In this document: piece by piece, positions 8,923-17,977 of the stretch
How the letters are laid out: each line of letters opens with the position of its first letter
Numbering within the stretch: position 1 is the stretch's first letter
NCBI RefSeq assembly: GCF_003337375.1
Contig: NZ_QPJD01000014.1
Span: 123,384-187,383 of the forward strand
DNA length: 64,000 nt
Origin: Paenibacillus prosopidis
GTDB taxonomy: Bacteria > Bacillota > Bacilli > Paenibacillales > Paenibacillaceae
Direction of reading: 5' to 3'
Notes under the pieces: generated by a model
Database searches by the model: none
What the model was told of the DNA's origin: nothing
The model's input: only the letters and a program-made list of their open reading frames with translations
Position numbers and translations under genes: made by a program

Positions 8923-10521
8923 TTATTTCTCCTCTTCTGTATCGGAAGGTTCCGGACGCAAATTGACTTTTTGGCGAATATAATTTTGTTTAGCGAAAAG
9001 ACGCGGCCTTGTAACCATCATCCACCAAGGTACCCTAACGAAGATATCTTTCATGTTGTTCGGTACAAAGGGCGCTATGGGCGCCAAATAGGGAATGCCG
9101 AATGAACGCAGAGCCGCCATATGGATCAAGAGAAAGAAAAGCCCCGACATAATCCCGAACAAGCCCAAGGATGCTGCAAGAAGCATTAATGCAAAACGAA
9201 GCAACCGGGCGGAAATCGCGATATTAAACATCGGAACGACGAAGCTGGAAATCGCCGTAAAGGCTACCACGATCACCATGGCGGCTGATACAAGTCCTGC
9301 TTCCACGGCAGCCTGCCCCAATACAAGAGCTCCGACGATGGAAATCGCCGAGCCGATAGCTCTAGGCATCCGAACTCCTGCTTCCCTTAATACCTCAAAT
9401 GTGATTTCCATCAGCAATGCTTCAAAGAATGCAGGAAATGGAATCCCCTCCCTTTGCGCGGCAAGACTGACCAGCAGGGTGGAAGGTATCATTTCTTGAT
9501 GAAAAGTCGTGATTGCGATATACAAGGAAGGCAGAATCATAGATATCGTAAACGCGCAGAAGCGCAAAATACGCAGAAAGGTGGAAATATCAAATCGCTG
9601 ATAATAGTCTTCGCTCGCCGTAAAAAATTTGAAGAAGGTGATAGGAAGCACTAGAACAAACGGTGTTCCGTCCACCAAAACGGCAATTTGCCCTTCCAAT
9701 ATGGCGGCCGCAACACTATCGGGACGTTCCGAGTTAATGATGGTGGGAAACGGGGTGAAGGTTTGATCCTGGATAAATTCTTCTATATAGCCGCTATCCA
9801 AAATGCTGTCCGTGTCAATACGGTCAAGCCTTTTGAGCACTTCCTTCACCACTGAATCATCAGCTGTCCCCTTTAGGTACAAAACGCTAACGTCGGTTTG
9901 GGTTACGAGTCCGATTTTCCGATCTATTTTCCAGAGATTCGGGCTTTTGATCCTGCGCCGGAGCAGCGCGACATTCGTGCTGATATTTTCGGTGAACCCA
10001 TCTTTGGGACCTCGGACAACGGATTGGGACGAAGGCTCCTCTACGCCTCTCATCTGCCATTTGGATGTGCTTGCAGATATAGCATGGTCCCAGCCCTCTG
10101 CGAGAATAACGGTATTTCCGTTGTAGAGAGCAGAAACAAAGTCATTTATTTTGTTTACGGTATTCGTGGCGCCAACGGTAAGGAGCATATCGTTAGTGAC
10201 CTTGAAAGAATCGGTTAAAGACCCTTGCTCAGCCGTGTCTGCTTCCGTTCCGGATAGGATTGGCTTAATGATGCTGTCGTTAATGACCGCGGTATCGGTT
10301 AGATCGTTTATATAAACGATCGCCATAGACAAACCATTTGCCCCTTGAAACATACGAACGATAAAATCCGAGCTGTTGCCCGTAAGCGATTTGATCCTGT
10401 CGATATTTTCCTGAAGGCAGCATGAAAGCAATTCAGCTTGTTCGGGTTTGTCACTTGCCGGTTCTCCTTGCTGCGGAATCTCCTGATATTTACGGACAAA
10501 AAGCTGAAATAATTTGTTCAT
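8923..10521 (-). CDS. Germination receptor A subunit, GerA family (second cassette)
   Basis: Hydrophilic N-terminal half with two related subdomains (motifs S-S-D-F-I-V-R and R-G-P-K-D-G-F-T-E-N), then a membrane half of about five helices ending in the usual P-W-W-M-M/P-R-x basic tail. GerA subunits form the ion-conducting oligomer of nutrient receptors. ATG 10530 is also possible, but AGAGGTGG is better placed for ATG 10521. The gap from the preceding gerB stop is under 20 bp. It belongs to the second A-C-B unit of the tandem cluster. Confidence 0.93.
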   Translation of the reverse strand: MNKLFQLFVRKYQEIPQQGEPASDKPEQAELLSCCLQENIDRIKSLTGNSSDFIVRMFQGANGLSMAIVYINDLTDTAVINDSIIKPILSGTEADTAEQGSLTDSFKVTNDMLLTVGATNTVNKINDFVSALYNGNTVILAEGWDHAISASTSKWQMRGVEEPSSQSVVRGPKDGFTENISTNVALLRRRIKSPNLWKIDRKIGLVTQTDVSVLYLKGTADDSVVKEVLKRLDRIDTDSILDSGYIEEFIQDQTFTPFPTIINSERPDSVAAAILEGQIAVLVDGTPFVLVLPITFFKFFTASEDYYQRFDISTFLRILRFCAFTISMILPSLYIAITTFHQEMIPSTLLVSLAAQREGIPFPAFFEALLMEITFEVLREAGVRMPRAIGSAISIVGALVLGQAAVEAGLVSAAMVIVVAFTAISSFVVPMFNIAISARLLRFALMLLAASLGLFGIMSGLFFLLIHMAALRSFGIPYLAPIAPFVPNNMKDIFVRVPWWMMVTRPRLFAKQNYIRQKVNLRPEPSDTEEEK

Positions 10522-10536
10522 GAATAGCATCCACCT

Positions 10537-11622
10537 CTAGGTATTCCCCATTCTAATTTTTCCCACGATGAGCAGGAGCAATGGCAGACCGATCATATTG
10601 ATCGGAAGCGCGTACGGTACCCAGTAATTAAGCAAATAATTGGCGGTTGCCTCCGATACGTTTCTCGGGAAATAGGCAAACGCCATCACAACCGGAGCGA
10701 TAAAAAAAATCATAGTTCTCCAATTTTTGATTTTCAAAAATTGGGCCGTACCATAGCTGGTGATGAATAAATATATGGCCAGCTTAATGAATACGCTGGC
10801 TACCCAGATCACGATCGTAAGCGGGTCGAAATTTTCAATGAAACCGAAAAGGGATATTTTTCGGGACATTTCGAAAAATGGATACCACATTTTTGGGGCG
10901 AGATTGGTCCCCATCGTAACGGTAGCCATCAGCATGGCGATAAGCACCAAGAAAGTGGCGGCAATGACTCCCCAATAAGCATAAGGCGCTCCTTTGCGGG
11001 GCTGATACAAGAACGACGCAAGCATGAGATATTCGACGGAATGCCCCAGATAAGAAGCGGGGGGAAGCGCACCATTTATGACTCCCATCATTCCGCTATC
11101 CACGAATACCGGCAGTAGATACTTCCAGTCCGCATTGTTGAGGCTTGCAACCAGAGCAAGAATAACCATCAATATAATAATCGGTCCAAGAACCTCGCTG
11201 CAGCGGGCGATGGATACGATCCCTCCCGAATAGGTCGCATATACGATCAATAGGAGCATAATGATCATAACTGCCGCTTTCGGCGTAGCAGGAAGGATCA
11301 TGGTATGAATCACATCGATAAATTGGCGCAGTACGATCGGAAGGATCGTATACCATTGGACAAGATAGATGACAATGACGACCTTGCCGATCCATTTCCC
11401 CAAAACGGTCTGACTAAGTTGGATTAAATTCTGGTCAGGATGGAGAAGGGACGCGTTCGTCACCAAAACAGTGGCCAGCAAGATGATGCACCCGGCAACA
11501 AGAATGGAAATCCACACATCTTGTTTAGCGGCCTGCAAGCTTGGCGTGAGCGTCATGATTAACGTCATTCCCAAATCCATGATGAAGATCATCCAGAAAA
11601 CTTGCATGCCGGTCACTTTCAT
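10537..11622 (-). CDS. Spore germination permease, GerAB family (first cassette)
   Basis: A 361-residue polytopic protein with about ten hydrophobic segments, beginning M-K-V-T-G-M-Q-V-F-W-M. It is a GerB-type APC-superfamily transporter homologue, thought to be the germinant-binding subunit in the spore inner membrane. GGAGGAGGG lies 6 bp before the ATG. It differs clearly from the second GerB copy at 6607-7689 (little identity beyond family motifs), so the two cassettes are not a recent duplication. Confidence 0.92.
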   Translation of the reverse strand: MKVTGMQVFWMIFIMDLGMTLIMTLTPSLQAAKQDVWISILVAGCIILLATVLVTNASLLHPDQNLIQLSQTVLGKWIGKVVIVIYLVQWYTILPIVLRQFIDVIHTMILPATPKAAVMIIMLLLIVYATYSGGIVSIARCSEVLGPIIILMVILALVASLNNADWKYLLPVFVDSGMMGVINGALPPASYLGHSVEYLMLASFLYQPRKGAPYAYWGVIAATFLVLIAMLMATVTMGTNLAPKMWYPFFEMSRKISLFGFIENFDPLTIVIWVASVFIKLAIYLFITSYGTAQFLKIKNWRTMIFFIAPVVMAFAYFPRNVSEATANYLLNYWVPYALPINMIGLPLLLLIVGKIRMGNT

Positions 11623-11647
11623 CTTGAACCCTCCTCCATTCGGTCAT

Positions 11648-12817
11648 TTACTTCTTCTGCTGATGTGCGGGGGCTTGCGTTCGGCCGACCCGTTCGATCC
11701 GGAATTCAGTCTTTACCTGAACGGGAACTTTAGGGTAGAGCTCAATCCAATGATCCTTTATCGTTTTCCAGGCATAAGGGTGTTCGATATGAATTTGATT
11801 GCCAAAACTGAAAATATCCGATTTGAATTTTTTTTGGGTGTGCGAGATCGTGCTTGCGATTTCTTTCTTTATATCCTCCGAAAATTTCTTTTCAACGAGT
11901 GGGATAACCTTGCTCATATCCAAACTCGTATCGTTTGATATGATTCTGCCTGCAGCTTTGAATGAGACCGATACTTCCGGTTTTCCATTCTTTATGCGGG
12001 TTCGTATTTTCGGCTTGGCCTTCATTAAATGAATCGTGATAGTTCCATGATATTGATTCTGCGGCGGCTCCATTTGCGTGGTAAGTCTCATACCGTCTAT
12101 ATTTCCTGTCATTAAGCGATATGCTTTTAAATCCGTACCAGATAGAAAGCCGACCAGTTTATTGCGTTGGTATACCGCCGCTTTATCGATTATGAAGGTT
12201 TGTTCGCCAGAGCTTTGCTTAATGATCCGAATGGCCCCGCTAACCGGTGATTTACCGAAGGAAGCGAGAGCGTCAACGAATTTGTCCATTTTGACGGATA
12301 AGCTAAAGTCTTCATATTGTAATTTGTTGATGCCGATAGCCGGTATGATCTCCATTTGGTACGATGCGTTTAAGATCTTTTTTGCCGTCGTTCCATAAGC
12401 GGTCAACATATAGCTGTTATACCGGCTTTCCGGTGAACGCATCAAGGTATCCAGAATCTGATCAAAGCCGTGCCGGGCGTATTTTTCGCCGACCACGACT
12501 ATCCCCCTGTGACCCAGATTGATTCTCCGGGACAATTGCTGCTGCAGCTTGCCTAATGCATCTAACCCGTCCTTCCCCTTGGCTGAAATAACCAATACGG
12601 GTTTTGTCGCTTTCCCCCCGGACTGTAAAGAACTCGGAATTCCGGTTGGAAGAGCAATTTGCAGAGTAGCTTCAATTTGGTTGTCATCCGCAAGATCGAG
12701 ACCGCTGGCCATGACGAGTGCAAGATCATCCATCTCCTTACGGTCCCAGCAGCCTGTGAGTAAACCAAGGCAGGCGATAAGTGTCAAGCACCCATACAAA
12801 ATCCGGCTAAGGGTCAT
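11648..12817 (-). CDS. Germination receptor lipoprotein, GerC family (first cassette)
   Basis: Signal peptide with lipobox L-L-T-G-C (Cys23) and the classical mature start C-W-D-R-K-E-M-D-D-L. The body follows the GerAC family, with R-I-N-L-G-H-R-G-I-V-V-V-G-E in the first domain and a C-terminal domain ending in a basic, Q-rich tail. Its ATG overlaps the stop of the upstream gerA by 4 bp (ATGA), which points to translational coupling and equal amounts of the A and C subunits. Confidence 0.94.
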   Translation of the reverse strand: MTLSRILYGCLTLIACLGLLTGCWDRKEMDDLALVMASGLDLADDNQIEATLQIALPTGIPSSLQSGGKATKPVLVISAKGKDGLDALGKLQQQLSRRINLGHRGIVVVGEKYARHGFDQILDTLMRSPESRYNSYMLTAYGTTAKKILNASYQMEIIPAIGINKLQYEDFSLSVKMDKFVDALASFGKSPVSGAIRIIKQSSGEQTFIIDKAAVYQRNKLVGFLSGTDLKAYRLMTGNIDGMRLTTQMEPPQNQYHGTITIHLMKAKPKIRTRIKNGKPEVSVSFKAAGRIISNDTSLDMSKVIPLVEKKFSEDIKKEIASTISHTQKKFKSDIFSFGNQIHIEHPYAWKTIKDHWIELYPKVPVQVKTEFRIERVGRTQAPAHQQKK

Positions 12818-14343
12818 TTCTTCTCCAACTCCATTTTTTGTCGAATCTGATGCTGCCGCTTATGAATGATCTTCCATGGGGCTCTGATCAATACGTCCCA
12901 TAGCCCGGACGGACCCAGCGGTGTAAGCGGCGATAAATAAGGAACGCCGAAGGAAGATAGGTTGGTCAGATGGATCAAGATAGCGAGCATAGCGGCGCTG
13001 ACCCCGTAAAGGCCGAAAGTTCCGGCGCACAGCACCATCGGAAAACGCAAAATGCTGACTGCCTGGCTCATGCCCGGGTGGGGAATGAGAAAGGAGGCGA
13101 TTCCCGTCAACGATACGATGATGATGATGGGGGCAGATATGATGCCGGCCTGAACCGCGGCTTGTCCGATGACCAGCGCGCCTACGATACTGATCGTTTG
13201 GCCTACCGGACGGGGCAGCCGGACCCCCGCCTCGCGGAGCGCTTCAAAAGTAACCTCCATAATCAAGGTTTCCACCATCGCCGGGAACGGAACGACCTCC
13301 CTCGCTGCCGCCAGGCTCAAAGTCAAGCTTGTCGGGATCATTTCCGAGTGAAAGGTCGTAATGGCTACATAGATGGATGGAAGGGCCAGCGCCAAAAAGG
13401 CAAACAAAAACCTCAGCCAGCGCAGCAGTGTAGCGAATATGAAATTCATATAGTAGTCTTCAACGGTTTGGAACGCATACCAGAATGTGATGGGCATGAC
13501 CAGCGCAATCGGCGATCCGTCTATGAGAAGCGCCACTTTCCCTTCAATGAGGGAGGCCGCCACCAAATCGGGTCTTTGGGTCGTCTGCATGACCGGGAAA
13601 GGCGTGTAGGGATGGTCGCTGATCAACTCTTCGATATAACCGGACTCGAGGATGCTGTCCATATCGATTTTTGCCAGACGCTGCTTTACCTCCTCTACCA
13701 CAGTCTGCGGCGCTTTATTCTCAATGTAGACAAGCGTCATGTCCGTCTGGGAAACCGCGCCTACGCTGATCTTCTCCATCTTCAGCAGAGGCGTTCGGAT
13801 CCTTTGGCGGACCAAGGCCATATTGATATGGAGGTTCTCGATGAACCCGAGCCGCGGACCGCGAATAACGGCTTCCGTGCTCGGTTCATCCAATTGACGG
13901 TGCAATTGATCCTTGATACAGAAAGAAAGCGCCTGCTTGGAAGCTTCTACGAATAGGACGACTTCTCCCCTGACGATGCGTTGGATGGTTTCTTTCAGAT
14001 TTTCGACAACACTGGGCTTTACGGCAGAAGCCAATTTGTACCGCAGCTGCTCGATAAGCTGGGCGGAATTATCGAAATCCACTGCTTCCTGATTCACTAA
14101 TGGCCTTAACAAACCATCGTCCCACATGGTGTCATCAACCAATACATCGAGATAAACCGCCATGCAGAGGTTTGACCCGAAAACATGTATTTTCCGTACG
14201 ATAAGATCGCTGCAGTTGGCAAAGGCTTGCCGCAGCTCCAATTCATTGACGGCCAAATTGTCGGAAATGTCTTCATCGATTGTATATTCAAATTCCTTCA
14301 GCTTTTGGTCTATTTGTCCTGGAAGGCCTTTTTTTCTATTCAT
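12814..14343 (-). CDS. Germination receptor A subunit, GerA family (first cassette)
   Basis: First gene of the six-gene germination cluster. The N-terminal half is soluble, with the family motifs N-C-S-D-L-I-V-R and V-I-R-G-P-R-L-G-F-I-E-N; the C-terminal half has about five helices and carries the S-I-Y-V-A-I-T-T-F-H-x-E-M-I-P-T family signature. GGGAG lies 8 bp upstream of the ATG. Such genes are normally transcribed in the forespore by sigma G; no convincing sigma G promoter could be pinned down in 14344-14420. Confidence 0.94.
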   Translation of the reverse strand: MNRKKGLPGQIDQKLKEFEYTIDEDISDNLAVNELELRQAFANCSDLIVRKIHVFGSNLCMAVYLDVLVDDTMWDDGLLRPLVNQEAVDFDNSAQLIEQLRYKLASAVKPSVVENLKETIQRIVRGEVVLFVEASKQALSFCIKDQLHRQLDEPSTEAVIRGPRLGFIENLHINMALVRQRIRTPLLKMEKISVGAVSQTDMTLVYIENKAPQTVVEEVKQRLAKIDMDSILESGYIEELISDHPYTPFPVMQTTQRPDLVAASLIEGKVALLIDGSPIALVMPITFWYAFQTVEDYYMNFIFATLLRWLRFLFAFLALALPSIYVAITTFHSEMIPTSLTLSLAAAREVVPFPAMVETLIMEVTFEALREAGVRLPRPVGQTISIVGALVIGQAAVQAGIISAPIIIIVSLTGIASFLIPHPGMSQAVSILRFPMVLCAGTFGLYGVSAAMLAILIHLTNLSSFGVPYLSPLTPLGPSGLWDVLIRAPWKIIHKRQHQIRQKMELEKK

Positions 14344-14423
14344 ATAGGTTCTCCCTGTGAAGTAGGTTCATGATGAATACGAGGATAAGTTTCCCTTTAT
14401 TTTTCCGATTTATTCTAGAAAAG

Positions 14424-14475
14424 GCAAAAGCCCACTGGCAGGAAGCCTTCACAGGCTTGCCTTCCAGTGAGCTTT
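14424..14475 (-). terminator. Strong hairpin between the gluconate dehydrogenase genes and the ger cluster
   Basis: AAAGCCCACTGGCAGGAAGCC (21 bases minus mismatches) at 14431 pairs with GGCTTGCCTTCCAGTGAGC ending near 14473, with one bulge and a 6-base loop. It ends transcription arriving from the oxidoreductase genes and separates them from the ger promoter. Confidence 0.75.
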
Positions 14476-14559
14476 GAGCCATGCAGAGGAATAGTTTTCC
14501 TTCTGACGAGCATGCTACATGCATATCGAATGATAGTAGACAGAGGGAAGTGCGAAGGA

Positions 14560-14646
14560 ATGAAAGGTTTTGGAAAGGCTGTCGCTTTTTTATTTATTGT
14601 CGCTTTATCAGGAGCGGTACTTTATTTATCCGTTTCAATGGAGTGA
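14560..14646 (+). CDS. Possible 28-residue hydrophobic peptide
   Basis: An ATG-started frame of 28 codons with one clear membrane span (AFLFIVALSGAVLYLSV) and a GAGGGA sequence 11 bp upstream. It lies between the terminator and the 3' end of the GMC oxidoreductase gene on the other strand, overlapping the last 25 bp of that gene. The composition is that of a small membrane protein, but nothing else supports expression and no family is recognised. Confidence 0.3.
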   Translation: MKGFGKAVAFLFIVALSGAVLYLSVSME

Positions 14647-16349
14647 CCGAAATACTTATTGGCCAGCTTATCAGCCGTGCGCGTTGCGAGCGCTTGCGTT
14701 GTAAGGGTTGGATTAGGCCCGCCGATCCCGTCAAAGTGGACGCTGTTATCGGCGATATAAAGCCGCTTAACTTGAAAGGCTTCGCAGTTCGTATCCGTTA
14801 CGAACCCCATGCGCATCGTGCTTTCCAGATGGAGAAGGAACCCGGTAGGCAAATCCGACCGGATGATTTTTTTGGCGCCGGCATGCTGCAGGGTCTCACA
14901 TGCATGCCGGGCCAACCGGTCGCGCCTTTGCAGCGTTTTTTTGCTTGGCGTATAGTAAATGATCGGAATCGGCCCGTTTTCGTCTTTCAGCAGCGGATCG
15001 ACCTCGACTCTGTTGCTGAAGCGCACTTCATCATCGGTCAGGAGGAGCATGGTCATCGTTCGGGTGTAGTTGTGCATTAATTCTTTCAGCTCCGGACCGA
15101 CAACCCTGCCTCGAATATTCCAAGGCTCGCCCGGTTCCGGCGGATTAAGGGCGTCATATCCAGCTTCGCTGAAGCCGTAAGTAAGGAAGGCCATTAATCC
15201 GGGGCTGAGGCAAGAAACTTGGAATATGCCTGTGCCCGGAATATCGACTCTGGCCCCTGACGTATGTCCGACATACGGATAGACGGACGGCGTTCCCAGT
15301 ATGCTCATCAAATCCTTCTCGTCAAATACGCCTCCTACCCAATCGAAATAATGATTGGTCAGTCCTCTTCCCACCCACGGGTTGTGAGGCAGTCCTGAAT
15401 TCAGCCATAGGCGCGGCGATTCGATGCAGCCGGCAGCCATAACGACTGTTTTGGCCGTAAGCTCGCCGATTTCTCCTGTCCATGTATCCCGAAACTGCAC
15501 GCCGGTTGCGCGAAGTCCTTCTTTCGGATCCTGCTCGGTCAATATTTTGATCGTGAAGGAATTGGGCCGGATCGAGACATTTCCGGTTTTGAGAGCAAGC
15601 GGGATATAGCTGACAAGAGTACTTCGTTTGGCGATTTTGTCTAAGGTTGGCCCGGTCGTGCATCCGTTGACGCAATGTCCCCTCAGGGTGCAGCCTTCCA
15701 TATGGCTCAATTGCTCCATGGAATAATTAGGGTCCATTAGATGTTCGTTCGCTCGAAGAATTGCATTGGGGTTCGGGCGATAGCCCGGAGTAACGACATC
15801 AAGCGTCGGGATCAGCGACCATCCGGCCTTTTTGGCGCCGTAGTAAAAAAGCTCTTCCTTGGGAGTCGTCGGTGAAAATTGAACGGGCAATGTGGCTTCG
15901 GCTTTCTCGTAATAAGGAACGAGCTCCCGGTAACTGATCGGCCATACATTATCGATAGCCGCAGGAAAGGCTCTTGGCGATTGCGACCAGTAATGCTGTG
16001 TCGTGCCTCCGACTCCGGAAACCTGCCAAATATCGCCCTTTTGCCGCATAACCCGGTGCCAAGGCGCGCGCCTGCGATCAGCCGGTCCGAAGCGGAAGGT
16101 GCCTGACACTACATCATTCATGTTGTTTTCATACGAATTGTAGATCTTCTTATAAATGCCCACGTCCAAATCGTTGTAACTGGAGCTCCACTCTCCGCCG
16201 CGCTCGCTGTTCGGGTTCTGCCACTTTTTGTTTCCATAAAAGGGACCTGCCTCAAGCACCAATACTTTAAGGCCTTTCTCTGCAAGCTCCTTGGCCGCAA
16301 CAGCGCCGCCGCCGCCGGATCCGATTACGATTACGTCTGCATCATACAA
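14622..16349 (-). CDS. GMC-family FAD oxidoreductase (gluconate 2-dehydrogenase large-subunit type)
   Basis: The N-terminus has the FAD-binding motif VIGSGGGGAVAAKELAEKG and, near residue 100, G-V-G-G-T-T-Q-H-Y-W. The C-terminal GMC motif G-I-G-G-P-N-P-T-L-T-x-Q-A-L-A contains the region of the catalytic histidines. A cluster of four cysteines near residue 220 (C-T-L-R-G-H-C-V-N-G-C) is present. It should oxidise a sugar, sugar acid or other polyol with FAD. It starts with TTG 16349 preceded by GGAGGG and overlaps the subunit-3 gene by 8 bp. No cytochrome c subunit is next to it, so the electron acceptor is unclear. Confidence 0.88.
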   Translation of the reverse strand: MYDADVIVIGSGGGGAVAAKELAEKGLKVLVLEAGPFYGNKKWQNPNSERGGEWSSSYNDLDVGIYKKIYNSYENNMNDVVSGTFRFGPADRRRAPWHRVMRQKGDIWQVSGVGGTTQHYWSQSPRAFPAAIDNVWPISYRELVPYYEKAEATLPVQFSPTTPKEELFYYGAKKAGWSLIPTLDVVTPGYRPNPNAILRANEHLMDPNYSMEQLSHMEGCTLRGHCVNGCTTGPTLDKIAKRSTLVSYIPLALKTGNVSIRPNSFTIKILTEQDPKEGLRATGVQFRDTWTGEIGELTAKTVVMAAGCIESPRLWLNSGLPHNPWVGRGLTNHYFDWVGGVFDEKDLMSILGTPSVYPYVGHTSGARVDIPGTGIFQVSCLSPGLMAFLTYGFSEAGYDALNPPEPGEPWNIRGRVVGPELKELMHNYTRTMTMLLLTDDEVRFSNRVEVDPLLKDENGPIPIIYYTPSKKTLQRRDRLARHACETLQHAGAKKIIRSDLPTGFLLHLESTMRMGFVTDTNCEAFQVKRLYIADNSVHFDGIGGPNPTLTTQALATRTADKLANKYFGHSIETDK

Positions 16350-17001
16350 TGGTGGATTTCCCTCCTTCGCGTACGATGGTTAATAAAAAACCGCGGTTAG
16401 CGCGATAGCCTAAAGAAACGCCAGGGTATCCCGTCTGCTTCCAGCCAATCGGAAAATATTCCAGCCGCCGTTCGGTTGGGGTCGCCAGCCGGGTCGTTCC
16501 GTAAGCCGACCACTCCGAGTAGAAGCCGAACATGGTGCCGCGGTTCAAATAATCGACGATAAATACGATCAATCCGCCGTCGTCCTTGTAAGGCGGAGGA
16601 AGCAAACCGAGATCTACACAGAGCTCTTCCAGCATGGCGAGAGTCCGTATTCTGTCCGCCGGTGAAAGTGCGGAGAACGGGCTGCTTCCCCAAAGCGCGT
16701 GGTTCGGAGCATGCTGCGTCTTTCCCGAGGCGATGAGTTGAACGGCGCCTGCATTGAGCAATTGGGCGGTAGAAGCGGATAAGGGCACAATGGTCAAATG
16801 TGTGCCGAGAAAAAGCGCAAGGCTGTGATCCAATTCCCAAATCATATACTCGTGAACGTACAGCTCTACAGCTCCCGCCGCCTGCTCCGCTCCATACACG
16901 GCTAGCGCCGGCGAATTCGGGACGATCGCTTCGACAAGCGCCCGGAAAGTTGCAACGGTATGAGCATCAACGGTTGCTGCATATTGTTTTGCCGGATGCA
17001 T
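16342..17001 (-). CDS. Gluconate 2-dehydrogenase subunit 3 family protein
   Basis: A helical small subunit that accompanies GMC dehydrogenases. Features of the family seen here are F-R-A-L-V-E-A-I-V-P near the start, F-x-x-L-S-P-A-D-R-I-R-T-L in the middle and the C-terminal G-W-K-Q-T-G-Y-P-G-V-S. Many relatives carry a Tat signal; this one has none, so the complex is probably cytoplasmic or carried by another subunit. ATG 17001 with AAAGGGGG 9 bp upstream is preferred over TTG 17025. Confidence 0.83.
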   Translation of the reverse strand: MHPAKQYAATVDAHTVATFRALVEAIVPNSPALAVYGAEQAAGAVELYVHEYMIWELDHSLALFLGTHLTIVPLSASTAQLLNAGAVQLIASGKTQHAPNHALWGSSPFSALSPADRIRTLAMLEELCVDLGLLPPPYKDDGGLIVFIVDYLNRGTMFGFYSEWSAYGTTRLATPTERRLEYFPIGWKQTGYPGVSLGYRANRGFLLTIVREGGKSTIV

Positions 17002-17125
17002 GCTGGGTTCCCCCTTTGTAGACAAAGAAGTCAGAATTTGGATTAATATAACTTGAATCTATTCGGCTGGCTTGTCTATTATTCTGAGGCTGTTTATAGT
17101 GTTTTGGTTAAGCATATTTATACTT

Positions 17126-17165
17126 AAACAAGCATCTAAGCGAAATCGCTCAGATGCTTGTTTTC
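17126..17165 (-). terminator. Terminator hairpin downstream of the quinone reductase gene
   Basis: AAACAAGCATCT pairs perfectly with AGATGCTTGTTT, with an inner AGCGA/TCGCT stem, and poly-T or poly-A on both sides, so it could work in either direction. It separates the reductase gene (stop 17185) from the gluconate dehydrogenase operon that starts at 17001. Confidence 0.8.
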
Positions 17166-17184
17166 ATGTAAGTGCTTATGAAAT

Positions 17185-17730
17185 TTAACGGGCAAGCGTT
17201 ATTAACGAAGTTTGAATATGTTCCGCGTACCTTCTTGCCTCTTGAGAGAGATAGGCATCCGTGCCAAAGGAAGCGTTATAGGTGACAAAGATAGGCAGGA
17301 AGGTACCGTTGCATCTAACTAGGGTAGCTTGTATGGGTCTTATCAACTCGCTAATCGTGAACCAATTGTCCCCGCCTGAACGGTATCCATTCTCGGGACC
17401 ACCTGTTGTAATTGCAACCACAAATTCTTTCCCTTTCAAATGTTCGCCTCCGGGCCCAAAAGCCCAACCATACGTTAACACGTCATCAAACCACTTTTTT
17501 AAGAGTGGTGGACAGCTATACCAATAAAAAGGGAATTGAAAAACAATCCGGTCATATTCCAGCAACAATTGTTGTTCCTTTTGCACATCGATAGTCCAAT
17601 TTGGATATTCCTGATAGAGGTCACGCACTAAAGTGTCAGTCTGCCCGTTAAGCGCTTGTGCCAGAGCCTGATTGGCTCGAGACTGCTTAAGATCCGGATG
17701 TGCTATTATAACCATAATTTTCATTTTCAT
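17185..17730 (-). CDS. NAD(P)H-dependent flavodoxin-fold quinone reductase (YwrO/KefF family)
   Basis: A 181-residue flavoprotein. KIMVIIAHPDLKQSRANQAL is the flavin-binding start of this family; F-Q-F-P-F-Y-W-Y-S-C-P-P-L-L-K-K-W-F-D and the T-T-G-G-P-E-N-G-Y loop are equally typical. It should perform two-electron reduction of quinones or nitro compounds. ATG 17730 or 17724 follows GGGAGAGGA; the TTG further upstream is not needed. It is divergent from an HxlR repressor, and palindromes in the shared region suggest induction by electrophiles or quinones, as known for YodB/HypR-type systems. Confidence 0.88.
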   Translation of the reverse strand: MKMKIMVIIAHPDLKQSRANQALAQALNGQTDTLVRDLYQEYPNWTIDVQKEQQLLLEYDRIVFQFPFYWYSCPPLLKKWFDDVLTYGWAFGPGGEHLKGKEFVVAITTGGPENGYRSGGDNWFTISELIRPIQATLVRCNGTFLPIFVTYNASFGTDAYLSQEARRYAEHIQTSLITLAR

Positions 17731-17876
17731 CGTCCTCTCCCGCGGTTTGAACAAACATCGTTTACGCCCCTATTATTAATTGAATTTTCATTCTTGAAAA
17801 GTACGCTCTTTATTCATACTTAGTCCTCAAAAACAAACCTTAGACGATGCTTGCTTTTCCTTCGCGGTACGTTAAA

Positions 17877-17936
17877 CCGTACTATGTACGGAAAAGTGTA
17901 GTACTGTTTAAAGTCGGGATACTTTGATAAAGTATC
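17877..17936. promoter_or_regulatory. Palindromic operator candidates between the quinone reductase and the HxlR regulator
   Basis: CCGTAC-TAT-GTACGG at 17877-17891, GTACTA at 17879-17884 facing TAGTAC at 17899-17904, and a perfect 19-bp palindrome GATACTTT-GAT-AAAGTATC at 17918-17936. HxlR proteins are winged-helix dimers that bind such inverted repeats next to divergently transcribed targets, so one or more are likely sites for the 17978 gene product. Confidence 0.6.
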
Positions 17937-17977
17937 AGAAAAGGGAATGTAAATAAGATAACCGGGGAGTTGAGGGT

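Noticed and set aside
12970..13956. 328-codon plus-strand frame
   Set aside because: It lies antisense to the gerA gene at 12814-14343; its composition (many R, H, Q, D) is that of a shadow frame and it has no ribosome site.
14481..15080. 199-codon plus-strand frame
   Set aside because: Antisense shadow of the GMC oxidoreductase gene.
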